The notes under the pieces: model-generated
What the model was told of the DNA's origin: nothing
What the model saw: the letters and a program-made list of their open reading frames with translations, nothing else
Database searches by the model: none
Origin: Rhexocercosporidium sp. MPI-PUGE-AT-0058
Taxonomy: Eukaryota > Ascomycota > Leotiomycetes > Helotiales
Length of the DNA: 64,000 bases
Assembly: GCA_020746875.1 (NCBI GenBank)
Contig: JAGTJL010000013.1
Span: forward strand, 124,001-188,000
Direction: 5' to 3'
Made by a program: the position numbers and the translations under genes
Shown here: in pieces, positions 24,601-36,507 of the stretch
How the letters are laid out: every line of letters begins with the position of its first letter
Numbering within the stretch: position 1 is the first letter of the stretch

Positions 24601-26456
24601 CAAGTACTTTTCGATTCGTTCCATGGAGATGAATGCATCGATCAAATCTGTGGTCAGCTCGGGGATAACAGAAAGAGTCACCTCTAGACTGGCAAACACA
24701 CCAATCGCCGTGAAGGCAACGGACGGAGTCAGCTCCCCGTAGTTCCACGCGTAGACTGCAAGTGAAGTTGCAGCTAGGGCAATCGGACTTGAAATCCAAC
24801 AGAAAAGCAAGAAAGTGTCCGAGACAAAAACGTTCCACTGCTCTTCTAACTCCTTTCGTCGCACCTTTCCAATCTTCTCGTGCCAATTGGCTTCCAAAGC
24901 AGAGAACTTGATCTGCCGAATACCTTGCAGCGCTTCCGTCACAACTCCCATCTTAGTATCCCGGACCTTCATGAGGCGATCCTGCGCAGCGGCATACCTT
25001 CTGCTGAAGAAAATATTGAGTGGAATCGTCAGAGACATAGCCAGGAACCCACAGAGCAGTGCTTGCCACCCGATGATGCTGAGTAAAAACGCGAAGGATA
25101 CCACCAATTTGAATAGACTCCCTGGAAAGTAATTGTTGAAGGAGCAGAAGTCTGCAACTCGTTTCGCATCAACCCCGATCAGATTGACAGTGCTTTGCTT
25201 GCCCTTGGGATCGTCCTCTTCATCAGCAAGCTCCGGCTTGTCTCCAGCGACCGCGTCCTGTGATACATCGGCCATGTCTGGAGCTTGTGAAACTTCCTTC
25301 TTCGAGGATTTAGACGCTCCCTTGACATCCTTCCGCCTCATTGCTTTCTGGAAAATGAGAGCTGCTAGTTGAGCTCGGATTGGAATGGCAACTTCGGACC
25401 AGGAGATCCAGAAAAGCCAGGATTCGATCCATGCTGCTCCAATAGTCGCGATTGTCAAAGTCACGACCCAGATCCAAGCCTCGAAGCTGACTGCATCCCC
25501 TGGTAGTCGTTTTTCCAGGATCTTCAAGATGTGGTAGGTCACGAATTGAGGGGCAAAATTCCCGAACGCTTGGATCAGGGTCAAAAACCATTGGACGACA
25601 AATGCCCATTTATGGGCCAGGAAAATCTCGAGCCAAAGCTTCTTCTCGTGAGATGTCGCTGCCCATGCTTCACTAAGATCCCTAGAACGAGTGTAATGGT
25701 CCATTTTGGGGAGATCTTCTAGCTCCAGACGATTCTTCTTTCTTGAGAGAAACAGAAGATGCTCGACCCATGAGAAACTGTATTTGCCAAGGGCAGACAC
25801 CGTGTACATCCCATCAACCGGAACGCCATCGTGGAAAACCTCCGGCCTTCTCGGTAATGAAATGCTGAAGAATGCAACCAAACTGACAAGACCGAGTTGA
25901 GCTATCCGAAGACCGATTTGCTCAGCTGTACCGAAACTCTCACCATGCGATGTTTGTCGAGCAAAGAGTCCGTCTTGAAAAAGAAGGACAGCCAGAAGAA
26001 GGATGGAAGCAGCGGCTGAATACAATCCAAGGGTGTAACTTCTGATGGAATCTCGAATGAGAATGATGCCAGTCGCTTGGATCAGGATGAGAGACTAGAA
26101 GTCGTCAGCACTAGCGAATAATGGTATCACGTGTACTCTACCCATTGCGCAACATTCAGCCAGTTTTCGAGGAACATGCAATCTCGTCCTTCTATTGACC
26201 CTAGAACAGCCAGAGCGATCGATGTGGCGAGTCCAGCAATTGTGAAGATGCCAAGGAAAGCTTTTGGGATCTTGGCGGAGTATTCCTCCACAGATTGCTC
26301 GGTGGCGACTCCATCTTTGTCTTCGTAAATATCTGATATCGATTTCGGCCCTCGTAAGTGGGATGCGATATTAATAATGCAGGGTGAAGTGAGGAGAGCG
26401 ACCAGAACGAGACCGGAAGATCCTGCAGCAAGTGATGTCGATATGTTCTCGAGCAT
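21602..26456 (-). CDS. ABC transporter, ABCC (multidrug-resistance-associated) type
   Basis: ATP-driven exporter of organic anions, conjugates or drugs at the plasma or vacuolar membrane. Exons 26456-26142, 26094-23535, 23484-23043 and 22994-21602, with introns of 47-50 nt, give 1569 residues, normal for full-length ABCC proteins with an N-terminal TMD0. First nucleotide-binding domain: Walker A GKTGTGKS, signature LSGGQRW, Walker [13 protein letters not shown], with Asp where the catalytic Glu would be. Second: Walker A GRTGAGKS, signature LSQGQ, Walker [14 protein letters not shown]-loop IAHRLST. This pair of one degenerate and one complete site is typical of ABCC. Hydrophobic segments flank both. 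No biosynthetic gene adjoins it; the PKS-NRPS is 13 kb away beyond the transposon, so a role in its export is speculation. Confidence 0.95.
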
Positions 26457-29400
26457 CTTGATTGTCCTATGATTGTAGAGAGGATTGAGAAATGACGAGC
26501 ATGCTTGGAGAAGAAGTCAAGCTTTAATGCGTGGTCTGGGCCCAGCAGAGTCAAGGAATAGACTTTCTAGAGCGTTGGCGAATTTTTAGATGATTCAAAA
26601 GCGACGACTTAATCGTTGTCAGACTGTACACCTCAACGTTATTTTCGTGGGAAATGTTGTACTTGTGTAAACCCAGGTATGACTGGAGATCCTGCAGTTG
26701 AGATTGCGGTTGAGTCACCGGCGAAAGAAAGCAGGGCGTGCTGTGCTGCCGTCTTACAGATCTTAGAACTTCCGACCCCAGGGAAAGAAAGTTCTTACAG
26801 TCAATACGCAGCAGAACTTCACTGAAGTGCCAAGTGGTGGGGAGGGAGAGGATTTTGAATGGCTGTTGAGAAAATGGACTAAGCGAATGAAGAAGGTGAG
26901 CTGCGCTGTGGAGGGGCGGAGGTGACACTCTACTCCACTATCAATTGATCAAAGTTCTTTGGGGGCAAGAGAAAAATCGGGATTTCTCACGGTGGATGCA
27001 ACTGAAGGGACGTCGACGAACAGGAAGCCACTCCGTCGGCCTGTTCTGCACGCCGAAATGTGGAATCTGGGGCACCAGTGCACCGCATGAAATGACGAGC
27101 CCAGCCCACCACAATATCCAAAAGGCTGGAAGAATGGGGGTCCTGACAAGAATTCAATACAGGGCTCTTGCTCGTAATTGGCTAGAAATCATCCGAACGG
27201 TATCCAGGATGAAGCTATGGCTGGGGACAGGTAAACAAAGAATCAATGCCTTGTGAGAATGATGCAGGTTTGTGATGCGGGCCTGCATCTGGGACTCGAC
27301 TGGGCTATGAAGCGGTGAGTGAGGAGTGAGGGATAGATAGCCAGGAATTGATAGTAGTGCTGAGGTGGCTGCGGACGGACGGCGAAAACCCCACTACCTC
27401 GTACAGTCAGTGTCTGTTCGTAAAGTTGTTGTTAGTATTGCTTACGGAGCAAGCTGAGTTACTGCTTATAATGAGTAATGCACATCTGCAGCCCGAACAT
27501 AAAGCGCCTGTTGGAGAGCGAAACGAAATTGAAGAAGAAAAGAAGGGAGAGAAAGAAACAGAGAGATGAAAAGTTAGCTATCGTTGAGGATTTCTTCCAA
27601 AGTTCTAACCTGAGTAAAGTTCCAGGCATGGATTAACAAGAGAAGAAAGCCCAGACAGAGTCAGCACCAGAGTGTCGCCCTGCCCTGGCTTGGCCCGGAG
27701 AACATCAATAACCTCTCCCACCACTTCAAGCCAGAATACCACAAAACGTCTGCTGATCCACAAACGGCGAAGTCATATTTAGTCGCTGTCGTGTATTTGA
27801 GCCCAGTCCGTAAAATGATAAGACTTGGGTGTGTACCCACCACTGCAGGCGGATGCAAAGACTCGAAGATCCGCCAGTCCGGTTCTCTGAACTGCTGCTG
27901 CATTTGCTGCACGCCAACGAACCATGGCACATTGGTGTGTCTGAAGCTGCACAATTCAGCAGTCGTCGCCCACCGCTGGAGTTGGGTAGGGATTTTGGTG
28001 GGATTGTAAGCTTTGTCTGGTACTTTTGATCGAGTCTGAAATCGAGGAAGGTTCTAGCAAGTAATGCTGGAATAGGGAGGGCATCAGGGAACTGCTTGCT
28101 GAGAGATCAAAGTGGGATCCATGATGCCGGACGAGGCTAAGTGGGGTCTGTACACCGCAATGTTCAGGTACATGTCTGGAGGATGCTGGTTTATAAGTAC
28201 ACGAAGAAGCGGTGATCAGGGGGAGATGTTGGCTTCATATTAGGTTTGAGACGGTGAGAGAGAGAGGCAGCCAGCATCCCGCATTCTCTCAGATGTGAGC
28301 AGCTAGGATTTCTCAAGCCAGCGCTTATAACCTTGAAACAAGAAGTGCATCTCAAAGTCAAGGCGACCAGATGGGTTTATGGCTTCTACTATCTTTGCGA
28401 ACGATAGATGTAAGCTACAGAGCAAGTGTAATTTTAATTCGCCTATTGAATTCATTCATTCTTCGACTCTCGGCTGTAGATTTAAAAGCTTGCTCAGAAT
28501 CAAGGAATGTAAGAAGTAGATCATACTCCTCGGATGGCAACAACGCGTTCAGACCGGCCATGAGAATATAATGAAATCGGCTCGTGGCAACAAATTTGAT
28601 ATCTGCGTGTCTTTTGCTGACGGAAGAATGGCTAATAGCCCGAGGGTTAATGAATCAATCTGGTGACATACTACTAAGTTCTTCAGAGGATCGATCGCAG
28701 GCCAAGACTTGCTTCTAGTTCCATCTTTGTAACTGAAGCCCGCCCAGAATACTACTAATACCACTTACCACAGTATTACTTACATTCAAGAAGACGCGCA
28801 CGCATGTTGATGTGAAATTTATTGGTTTTTAATTTAAAACCAGGGTGTTTGACTCTCTCCTCTTCCATGCTCACCTCACCTCACCCCTCCTCCCGCAGTG
28901 CTTGAGAACGCGAGCAAGGAGCGCCGTTGCTATTTATTCTATTCGATTGGTGGGATGTGTATGTAAATGTGGATGTGGACGCGGACGCGAAAAAGCAAAG
29001 CCAATCGACTAAGTGATTGATGATGGCGCATGGCTGAGCTGATACTGTACTGTGTATATGTTTGTATGTATGTATGCATGGATGTATGAGCAGCAAACGA
29101 GCACCTCCCTCCTCCTGGGCGGGCGGGCGGCATCTACACCTCCGTCCGCATCCTCCTTATCCTCATCCTCCTCATCCTCAATCTGCTTCTAACTAGCTGC
29201 TTCAACACCAAACCTCCTCCTGTCCCTCACCAATTCCTTCTACCATACGACAAAACGCCCACTCCATCTTCATCCACACGCACGTCTGCCTGCTGCCATT
29301 CAATCGGTTCTACAAACGCCATCCATCCATCACCATCAAACTCCACGACGGTCATACCCTAGCTCCCCCCCCCCCAAGCTCCTCAAACAGCCACCTTGAG

Positions 29401-29601
29401 ACCACTCAGCGTCCTCCTCAAAGCACCTCCTCACACGACCACTATCTCCGACTTCTTCAAGAAGCTTCAAGAAACAATTCGTACAAGGAACCCTGTTGAT
29501 TACGGTAAACAGGAGGATTGACATTGTCTCACAAGAAATCAGCCTTGCTGCCGCCGCATCAACTCGACGGCAGCTCCCACACCTTCCAATTCACTGCAAC
29601 C
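26457..29601. other. Large divergent intergenic region (ABC transporter / CAF-1 p60)
   Basis: About 3.1 kb between two divergent genes, with no supported coding sequence. The right end (28850-29600) is pyrimidine-rich with CCTC and CATC runs and a run of 11 C at 29365-29375, as in many fungal 5' leaders. Short frames around 26551-26928 and 27661-27954 have no motifs and no partners. Confidence 0.5.
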
Positions 29602-31891
29602 ATGAAGGCAGCACCCATAATTGTGAACTGGCACGCCGAAAATGCCCCCATATACTCTGCAGATTTCCAGCCGCATGGGAAAGGGCGATTGGCAACTGGT
29701 GGAGGAGACAACAATGTCCGGGTAGGTATTAGAGGGCTGGATAAGCTTCCTTTGCTGACTGCAGATAGCTCTGGAGGTTGGATTCAGATGGGGAGGATCG
29801 AAAGGTAGAATACCTCTGTACAATGGTCAGGCATTCGCAGACTGTCAATGTTGTACGATGGGCTCCACGAGGTAAGCAATCGACCACAGGTACTTCTCAA
29901 TAACTCACACCCCACAGGAGATGTTCTAGCTTCAGCCGGCGACGATGGGAACGTTATCACTTGGGTTCTAGATACGAAGAACTCGAAACCTACTTTCGGA
30001 GAAGATGGGATCGAAGACAAGGAGACTTGGAGAACGAAGCATATGTGCCGCTCTTCTGGGCACGAGATATACGACTTGGCATGGTCGCCTGATGGAATCT
30101 ACTTCATCACCGGAAGCATGGACAATGTTGCCAGAATTTACAACGCCCAGACTGGACAATTGATACGCCAGATTGCAGAACATCAGCATTACGTTCAAGG
30201 GGTGGCATGGGATCCCCTCAACGAGTACATTGCAACTCAATCCTCCGATCGATCCGTTCACATCTACACACTGAAGACGAAGGAGGGCACATATACACTA
30301 GACAATCGTGATGAGGAACCTAGGAAGATTGGTACGAACATGAAGATGGATCTGCCAGGTCGAAGAATCTCCTCACATAGCCCAGCTCCTCCCAGCATGG
30401 ATTTGCGAGCACAGCTTGCTGCGGAGATTGGAAACATGGGATCACCAGTACCTTCTTGTCCAGGAACCCCGACTTCTCTCGCTCTGCCGATGAACCCCCC
30501 GAGCACGATAAGTCATAGCAGGAGATCCTCCTTCGGTGCTGCTTCCCCTGCTATGTCCATGCGAAGATCAGCCTCACCAGCACCCTCCTTACCACTTCCT
30601 GCCGTAATGCCAATGGAAGCCTCACCGAAGCCATATAGCATGGGACTGGGGGTGAAGAATGCCCATATCTATTCAAACGACACACTGAAATCTTTCTTCC
30701 GCAGATTGACCTTCACTCCGGACGGCAGCCTTCTCTTTACGCCTGCTGGACAATACCAGTCACAATTGAAGGGACTGGACGAGACGCCAAAGACCATGTA
30801 CGAGGTTATTAATACGGTCTACATCTACACAAGAGGGGGCATCAACAAGCCTCCCATTGCACATCTCCCAGGACACAAAAAACCTTCGGTGGTGGTGAAG
30901 TGCTCTCCTGTTTACTACACCGCGCGGAAGACATCTCCACCGACGAAGCACATTACAATTGATACGTCCTCGGAAGATACAATGTCCGCTCTTCCAGAAC
31001 CCGTTGTTCAATCGGTGATGGAACCTCCTCCACTCTTACCTCAAGCCGACCCATCTGGACCTACATCTTCACCGAAGCCGAAGCCACTGGAGGTAGATAC
31101 AAGTTCCAGTGCAACCCCGGGGCCCATGATGGCATTTTCGCTTCCCTATCGAATGATATATGCGGTGGCTACAGAAGATTCGGTTCTGATGTATGACACG
31201 CAACAACAGACTCCCTTGTGTGTAGTGAGCAATCTTCACTGTGCAACCTTCACCGACTTGACTTGGTAAGTCTACGGTCAGCTTTAATGTGCCAAGCTGA
31301 CTATTTAGGTCAAATGATGGGTTGACTCTTCTCATGACATCCTCCGATGGGTTCTGTTCTACTCTTACGTTTGCCCCTGGTGAACTTGGAGAAAAGTATA
31401 CGGGCGATGTACCGACAGCGAAGCATCCATCAATGACAGCTGCCTCGTCGACTCAAAATACCCCAATGGCAACGCCAACCTCAATTGCTCCGCCTTCGCC
31501 GTTTCCCCACAGTCACCACAGAACTTCCTCGACTGGCTTGGCAGCGCCTTCTCCTCCTCCGGGTCCGGCCATCCGTCCTTCTTCGCCAACTCGATCCAAC
31601 TCCACGTCCTCGATTGCAACACAATCATCTTACGCCCCGGGATCAATCATCAGTAATCCTACTCTGGTTGGAAGCAGCGTTCCTGGCGTCACAGCAGGGA
31701 GTGTTGGTTTTGTTGGCGGTATCCCAATATCAACTCCGCCACAAACACCAGGAAGTACATCTGGAAGCATCAGTGGTATGAAGCGAGATGCCAGTGAGAG
31801 CGAGAGAGAGGATGGTAGCCAGGACAAGAAGAGAAGGAGAATTGCACCAACACCCGTCAGCGAGGAGAAGCCGGCGGCTGGATCAGCTTGA
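29602..31891 (+). CDS. CAC2: Chromatin assembly factor 1 subunit p60 (Cac2 homologue), WD40
   Basis: CAF-1 deposits H3-H4 on newly replicated DNA; p60 is its seven-bladed WD40 subunit in the nucleus. Exons 29602-29721, 29769-29871, 29918-31265 and 31309-31891 give 717 residues. The first intron must end at the TAG at 29766-29768, because the CAG four bases earlier puts a stop in frame. The start MKAAPIIVNWH is typical of the family. Blades visible: YSADFQPHG..LATGGGDN, VNVVRWAPRG..LASAGDDG, IYDLAWSPDG..FITGSMDN, VQGVAWDPLN..IATQSSD, RRLTFTPDG, YAVATEDSV and TFTDLTWSNDG..LMTSSDG. A Ser/Pro-rich insert sits between blades (residues about 235-300), and a Ser/Thr/Pro tail ends with the basic KKRRR, a likely nuclear signal. 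Hir1 is the alternative but is longer and begins differently. Confidence 0.93.
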
Positions 31892-32751
31892 TACGTTTTG
31901 CTTGGAGTTTCGGGGTATGGGAAAATTTGAGCTCGGTCTGCATTAGCAATGGAGTTGGTTTGGGCTGTACTTGCTTCGGTTGTACCTCAATAGCCTTTCG
32001 GAAAGGAGCTCTGGATATGGGGCTTTGCTTGGTGTAGAAGGAGCTAGAAATGTGTACAAATCCCCTCTGGCAAAGGCGGGAATAATATATCTCTGTACTT
32101 GATAGGTCCCTTGCTGTTGCTCCTTTGTGGAAATATCATTCGTTGGTGCCATGGTGGGACGGTGTGCTCTAGCAAGTAACATCGATTCTGCCGTAGCCCG
32201 GCTCAATTCCACTTGCCGATGTCACGGTGGGTGATGTCCTTCCGTTTTGAAAATTACAAATGGCAGCAGATCTGCTCCTGATATCTGTATGGTCAGCATG
32301 TCGACTATGGAAGCATGCATCCGTACTGGCTGAAGGTCTTCCCATCGCAGGCATCGACTTTCGCGGAATGGGAATTCAATTCATTCAGAGGAAGCAAATA
32401 GAGATTTGGGTTCGATCAAGAGAAACAGTGCGGCCCTTCTCGTACCTCGTGATGTAGGGCAAAGCATTAAAGTTTCTTCCCTTCCCAGCTCCATCCAAGG
32501 CTTGTGATCCAACAGATCGCTGATCAATTGACGATCAGCCGCACCCCGCACCAAATACCCCACGATCCAAGTCACACTCTATTTATCCACCGTCAGTATG
32601 ACAGCACTACTGTACGAAACTCAACGGAGTAGACAAGCGTCGGTGGTACTTCAAGCGAGGGGTCTGCAAGGTACTCATACAAGCTGTTATAAGAGTGCGG
32701 CCGGTCCCTTCAAAGACTTTGTTTCCTTCAGGGACTGCTATTGTGCTCACC
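31892..32751. other. Intergenic region between CAC2 and the GH79 gene
   Basis: No gene supported. It should hold the CAC2 3' end and the GH79 promoter. Confidence 0.5.
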
Positions 32752-34477
32752 ATGGCTAGAATGAGCATTTACCTGGCTTTAGCCAATTTCTACCAATCTC
32801 TGGTATTCGCTTCAAGTAGCACAACTACAGTCGTTGCTGTACCGAGCTCACCGCCACCTAATGCAAGCCCTCCTATCCTAGAGGCTTTCGTCAGCTACTC
32901 CATCGAATTTGCCTTCTTCCCCGACTTTGCAGGTAAGTTCCCCCCCCCCCCCACAATAATTGAGTCTACTCACAGGAACAGGAAATTCTGCTTCGCCAAA
33001 CACATTCTCCAATAACCTCCTCAACAACCTCGGGAATCTCACAGGTACAAAACCATACATCCGTGTAGGCGGCAACACACAAGACTATGCCCTCTACAAT
33101 GCCTCATTGAAAGCCGCCGTAAACGGGACGTACAACAACGCCCGCTCCCCGGATTACCCCACAACAATCTACATCGGGCCCTCATTCTTCGACTCATACA
33201 ATACCTTCCCAGACACCAAGTACGTGCACGGCTTCAATCTTGGACTCGGCGGGAAAAATTCAGCTGGTTGGCAAACCCTCCTCGACACGGTTCCTCTGGC
33301 ATGCAAATCTCTAGGCGGAGACAAGCTTCTTTGGTGGGAATATGGCAACGAGCCTGATCTGTTCTCAACTTCTGCTCAGGGGCCAGTTAGACCGACTACT
33401 TGGCACGAAAGTGAGTATGTGGCGCAATGGCTGAACGGGACAAGGGCTATCAAGGACCAGCTTGAGAAATATTGCCCAGAATTGCTCGGGGGTGGAAAGT
33501 ATGGGTATCTAGCGCCGAGTTTTGCAGGCACGAATAATAGGTTGAAGCCTGTTTTGACCTGGCAGGATGGATTAAATAAGGATGGTGATGTGAAGATTTT
33601 CTCAAGTCACAAGTCGGTTCCCATCCCACTTTTTTTTTTTCAAGGTAGGATCAGGCTAATTCGCAAGCAAAGCTACATTGGCGGTGCAACCCAACCTGGC
33701 GTAACCCTCCAAGGCACACTGATGAACCACGCCAAAACGGCCCTCTCAGTCGCTTCCCAAGTCAACGTCTTAAAGAATCTCTCCCTCCCCTCCTCCATCC
33801 CATTCATTCTAGGCGAGACCAACAGCCTCTACAATCAAGGCAAGCCCGGCCTCTCTAACTCCTTCGGCGCCGCGCTGTGGGGTCTGGATTTCAATCTCTA
33901 CTGCGCAGCTGTGGGCATCCGACGCGTGCACATGCATATGGGCACCGACTACCGGTACGCGGCATGGCAGCCCATCGCAACGAAGAAGACGAGCATTGGG
34001 ACCAAACCGCCGTATTATGGACAAGTCGTCGCAGCGGCTGTGATCGGCGAGTTGGGAAGGGGAGAAGTGAAGATTTTGAATCTGCCGCTTCAGGGCGAAT
34101 TAGAGGCTGCGTATGCGGCGTTCGTGGATGGGAGGTTGGAGAAGATCGCTGTGCTTAATATGAAAAGTTATAATTACACGGTCAACGGGACGAGCTCGGT
34201 GCAGAATCCGGAGAAGAGGGGAGCGAAGACTTATAGTTTCCAGGTGCCAAGTTACTATGATGGTACGGTAGGAGTGAGGAGGTTGTTGGCGAATGGGAGT
34301 GATGCTATTACGGGCGTGACTTGGGATGGGTGGAGTTATAATTGGGAGTTGAAAAAAGGTGTGCCTGTTAGGTTGGGTAACGTTACGGTAGGTGAGAGTG
34401 TGCAGAGCAGGAAGGGGCTTGTCAGCATTGAGGTGCTAGATTCGAGTGCGGCTGTTTTGGAATTTGGTGGGAAATGA
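32752..34477 (+). CDS. Glycoside hydrolase family 79 beta-glucuronidase-like enzyme, secreted
   Basis: GH79 enzymes remove glucuronic or 4-O-methylglucuronic acid from glycans such as arabinogalactan. ATG at 32752 starts a moderately hydrophobic leader (MARMSIYLALANFYQSLVF) that may be a signal peptide. Exons 32752-32932, 32976-33612 and 33673-34477 give 540 residues. Conserved blocks: SIEFAFFPDFAG, KPYIRVGGNTQDYALYN, acid/base Glu in WWEYGNEPDLF (near 182), FSSHNYIGG formed across the second intron, and nucleophile Glu in PFILGETNSLY (near 319). Several N-glycosylation sequons (NGT, NYT, NGS) fit secretion. The second intron is 60 nt, keeps the frame and has no stop; the first contains a run of 13 C. 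Neighbours suggest no cluster. Confidence 0.92.
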
Positions 34478-35184
34478 GGAGTTGAAGGAGCAGTTGAGGA
34501 AGGATCGACGAGTAAGGAATAAAATGCAGCATTTGGGATCCTACCTTCTTGGAGAATCTTTTCTCTTTTTGGAGATGACTACCCCATAGGCCTGAACACC
34601 CCTTGAAGTTCTCTGATGAGAATAATGTAGTCAGCCCCAGTTGGATGACCAGTCAATGGGAAATCCACACCCACATTCACAATTGGCGTTATTATCTCAT
34701 TCTCGAATGCGAACCCTAGAGCACGAGCCATGGAAACATTCCTGTTCCATTACTCTGTGGTCTAGGCCTTAGTGGTCATAAATGAAGAAGTAGATGCCAG
34801 GATCAAGTGGATTGGGGTTTTAAGCGAATATCAACAAAAGCCGTTCCATTTGCCAAGCCGAGAAGGATTCGACGGCCTTTGCTCTCGCACAACCGCATCT
34901 CACATCAACTCATAATAGCAACATACCAGAAGACCAGGTTGAAAGTTACAGTGTCATGAAACAACAAAGTTGTACACCATTTCGATTTTTAGTTCTTCGC
35001 TGACAGGTATTCCTTCCCTCGTGTTTATGTTCTGACAGAGCATTGTTAGCTTCGGCTTCAGCGGTGTTACTTTCCAAATGTACAGGTATGAGCCTGACAG
35101 CTGGCAAATGCCCCCTCAGCAGTCCTCGTTCAATACCCAGTCTCAAAGGACTCTTCACATCATCCCTGCTTTTTGTTTCTCCTT
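34478..35184. other. Intergenic region between convergent genes
   Basis: Lies between the 3' ends of the GH79 gene (plus) and the unrecognised minus-strand gene. No coding sequence supported. Confidence 0.5.
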
Positions 35185-36507
35185 TTATCGACCTGTAATC
35201 ATGCTGTTGCCCTCATCTCCATCAGAATATTCATTCTGTCCAGTAGTTTCCATTCTGTTGGGGCCGTGACTCATTCCTCCTTTGCCCTTGACCGCCGCAC
35301 CCTTGCCATTGCCCTTCCCTGTCTTCGCTCTCGTATCCTGCCTTGAGATCTTACACAGCGCATGCTCCAAATCAACAACAGCCAACTCTCTTCCTTGTAC
35401 CTTCTCACAACCCGCAACCACCTTCATGATCGTTGGCGACTTTTGTGGTGGATTCTGAAGGAGTCCAAACACGTTACCGAGAACCTTCGCGAGCTCATCT
35501 GCAGTCTCCGGCGCAGGTTGACCAGTCTTTTCCGCAACAATCTTCATTGCGCCCTTAGGACCAGATGTACCACTGCTGGTTATGTGTTCCGCGAGATCTT
35601 GTATTGTAGGTGGTTGGCATAGGCCGTACTCGAAGAAGTCACTGGTGAGGAGCCACGCAATCAGGCCGTGTCGAGGGATGGATGATATCTTCCTGCTGAG
35701 AAGACGCTCGTGCAATGTTGCGAAACTAGGAGGGGTGCTTTGAGGCTTTTGGCTGGCGAAGATCTCTTTGGAGAGCTCCCAGAATGACGACAGCATGATA
35801 GGAATCTTTGCCTTGATGATTTGCAGTTGACCGTAAGCTGGGACGGAGAGCTTTAGAGGACCGTTGCCCCATTTCTGGATGATGGAGTGGAGCTTCTCAA
35901 GGTCTGGCTTGTCGTCTGTCTTGATTTTGGTCATCTGCAAGTACTCGCTGTTTCCAAAGGCGAAAGTCCGCCAGATACAGAGCTGGAAGATGTTCATCGC
36001 GGAGAGCTGCGAGGAATGTGATGGTACTGGGAGGTTCTGGAGGATGAATTGCATCGATGAGCCGGTATGGCGAAGTGGGAACAGTTTATCGGACAGCATC
36101 TCGGAGGAGAGGGCGGATTTGATGTATGCCTCGCATTTTGCTGCTCCAGTGTGGGTATGATCGATTGGGCCAGCTGTGCCGTTTTTCTTCTGGGACACAT
36201 AGACTCCAAGGCGAAGTGTTTGGATCAAACGCGAGAGAAGGAACTTTTCGTAGGAGGAAAGCCCCAAACCTCTCAATGCGGCTTCAGGGGGGCTGAAGTA
36301 GAGATCAGCCATTCTTAGGATCTCTTCAAGGTGGGAGAAGTTTCGCAGATCTAGAGACGGGGGTGTTCTTGGGTTACTTTCTGGGTATGTCGAGATCTTG
36401 ATGTCGATGTGACGAAGGTGCTGTTGTTGGAAGGGTAGGAGGTCTCGAAGGTGACGGTCGCAAGCGCAGTCAATAATAGGACAAGAGTTCGAGTTTGCCA
36501 GATTCAC
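35185..36507 (-). CDS. Unrecognised protein, 375-440 residues, start uncertain
   Basis: A single long frame that I cannot assign. From the left edge of the frame (GTG at 36507) it would give 440 residues; the first in-frame ATG is at 36312 (MADLYFSPPEAALRG), giving 375. The 65 codons before that ATG look coding (PIIDCACDRHLRDLLPF), yet an in-frame TGA sits 12 nt upstream of the GTG and no splice acceptor lies between. So the true 5' end is unclear: a missed upstream exon, a non-ATG start, or a 5' lesion. The protein is mostly helical, with no signal peptide or membrane segment. The C-terminus is Lys/Gly-rich (TGKGNGKGAAVKGKGG) and ends hydrophilic. Expression and function are unknown. Confidence 0.6.
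   Translation of the reverse strand: MNLANSNSCPIIDCACDRHLRDLLPFQQQHLRHIDIKISTYPESNPRTPPSLDLRNFSHLEEILRMADLYFSPPEAALRGLGLSSYEKFLLSRLIQTLRLGVYVSQKKNGTAGPIDHTHTGAAKCEAYIKSALSSEMLSDKLFPLRHTGSSMQFILQNLPVPSHSSQLSAMNIFQLCIWRTFAFGNSEYLQMTKIKTDDKPDLEKLHSIIQKWGNGPLKLSVPAYGQLQIIKAKIPIMLSSFWELSKEIFASQKPQSTPPSFATLHERLLSRKISSIPRHGLIAWLLTSDFFEYGLCQPPTIQDLAEHITSSGTSGPKGAMKIVAEKTGQPAPETADELAKVLGNVFGLLQNPPQKSPTIMKVVAGCEKVQGRELAVVDLEHALCKISRQDTRAKTGKGNGKGAAVKGKGGMSHGPNRMETTGQNEYSDGDEGNSMITGR

Noticed and set aside
21602..26456. ABC transporter as part of the PKS-NRPS cluster
   Set aside because: It is 13 kb away, separated by a HET gene, a dead gene and a transposon, and nothing in the sequence links them.
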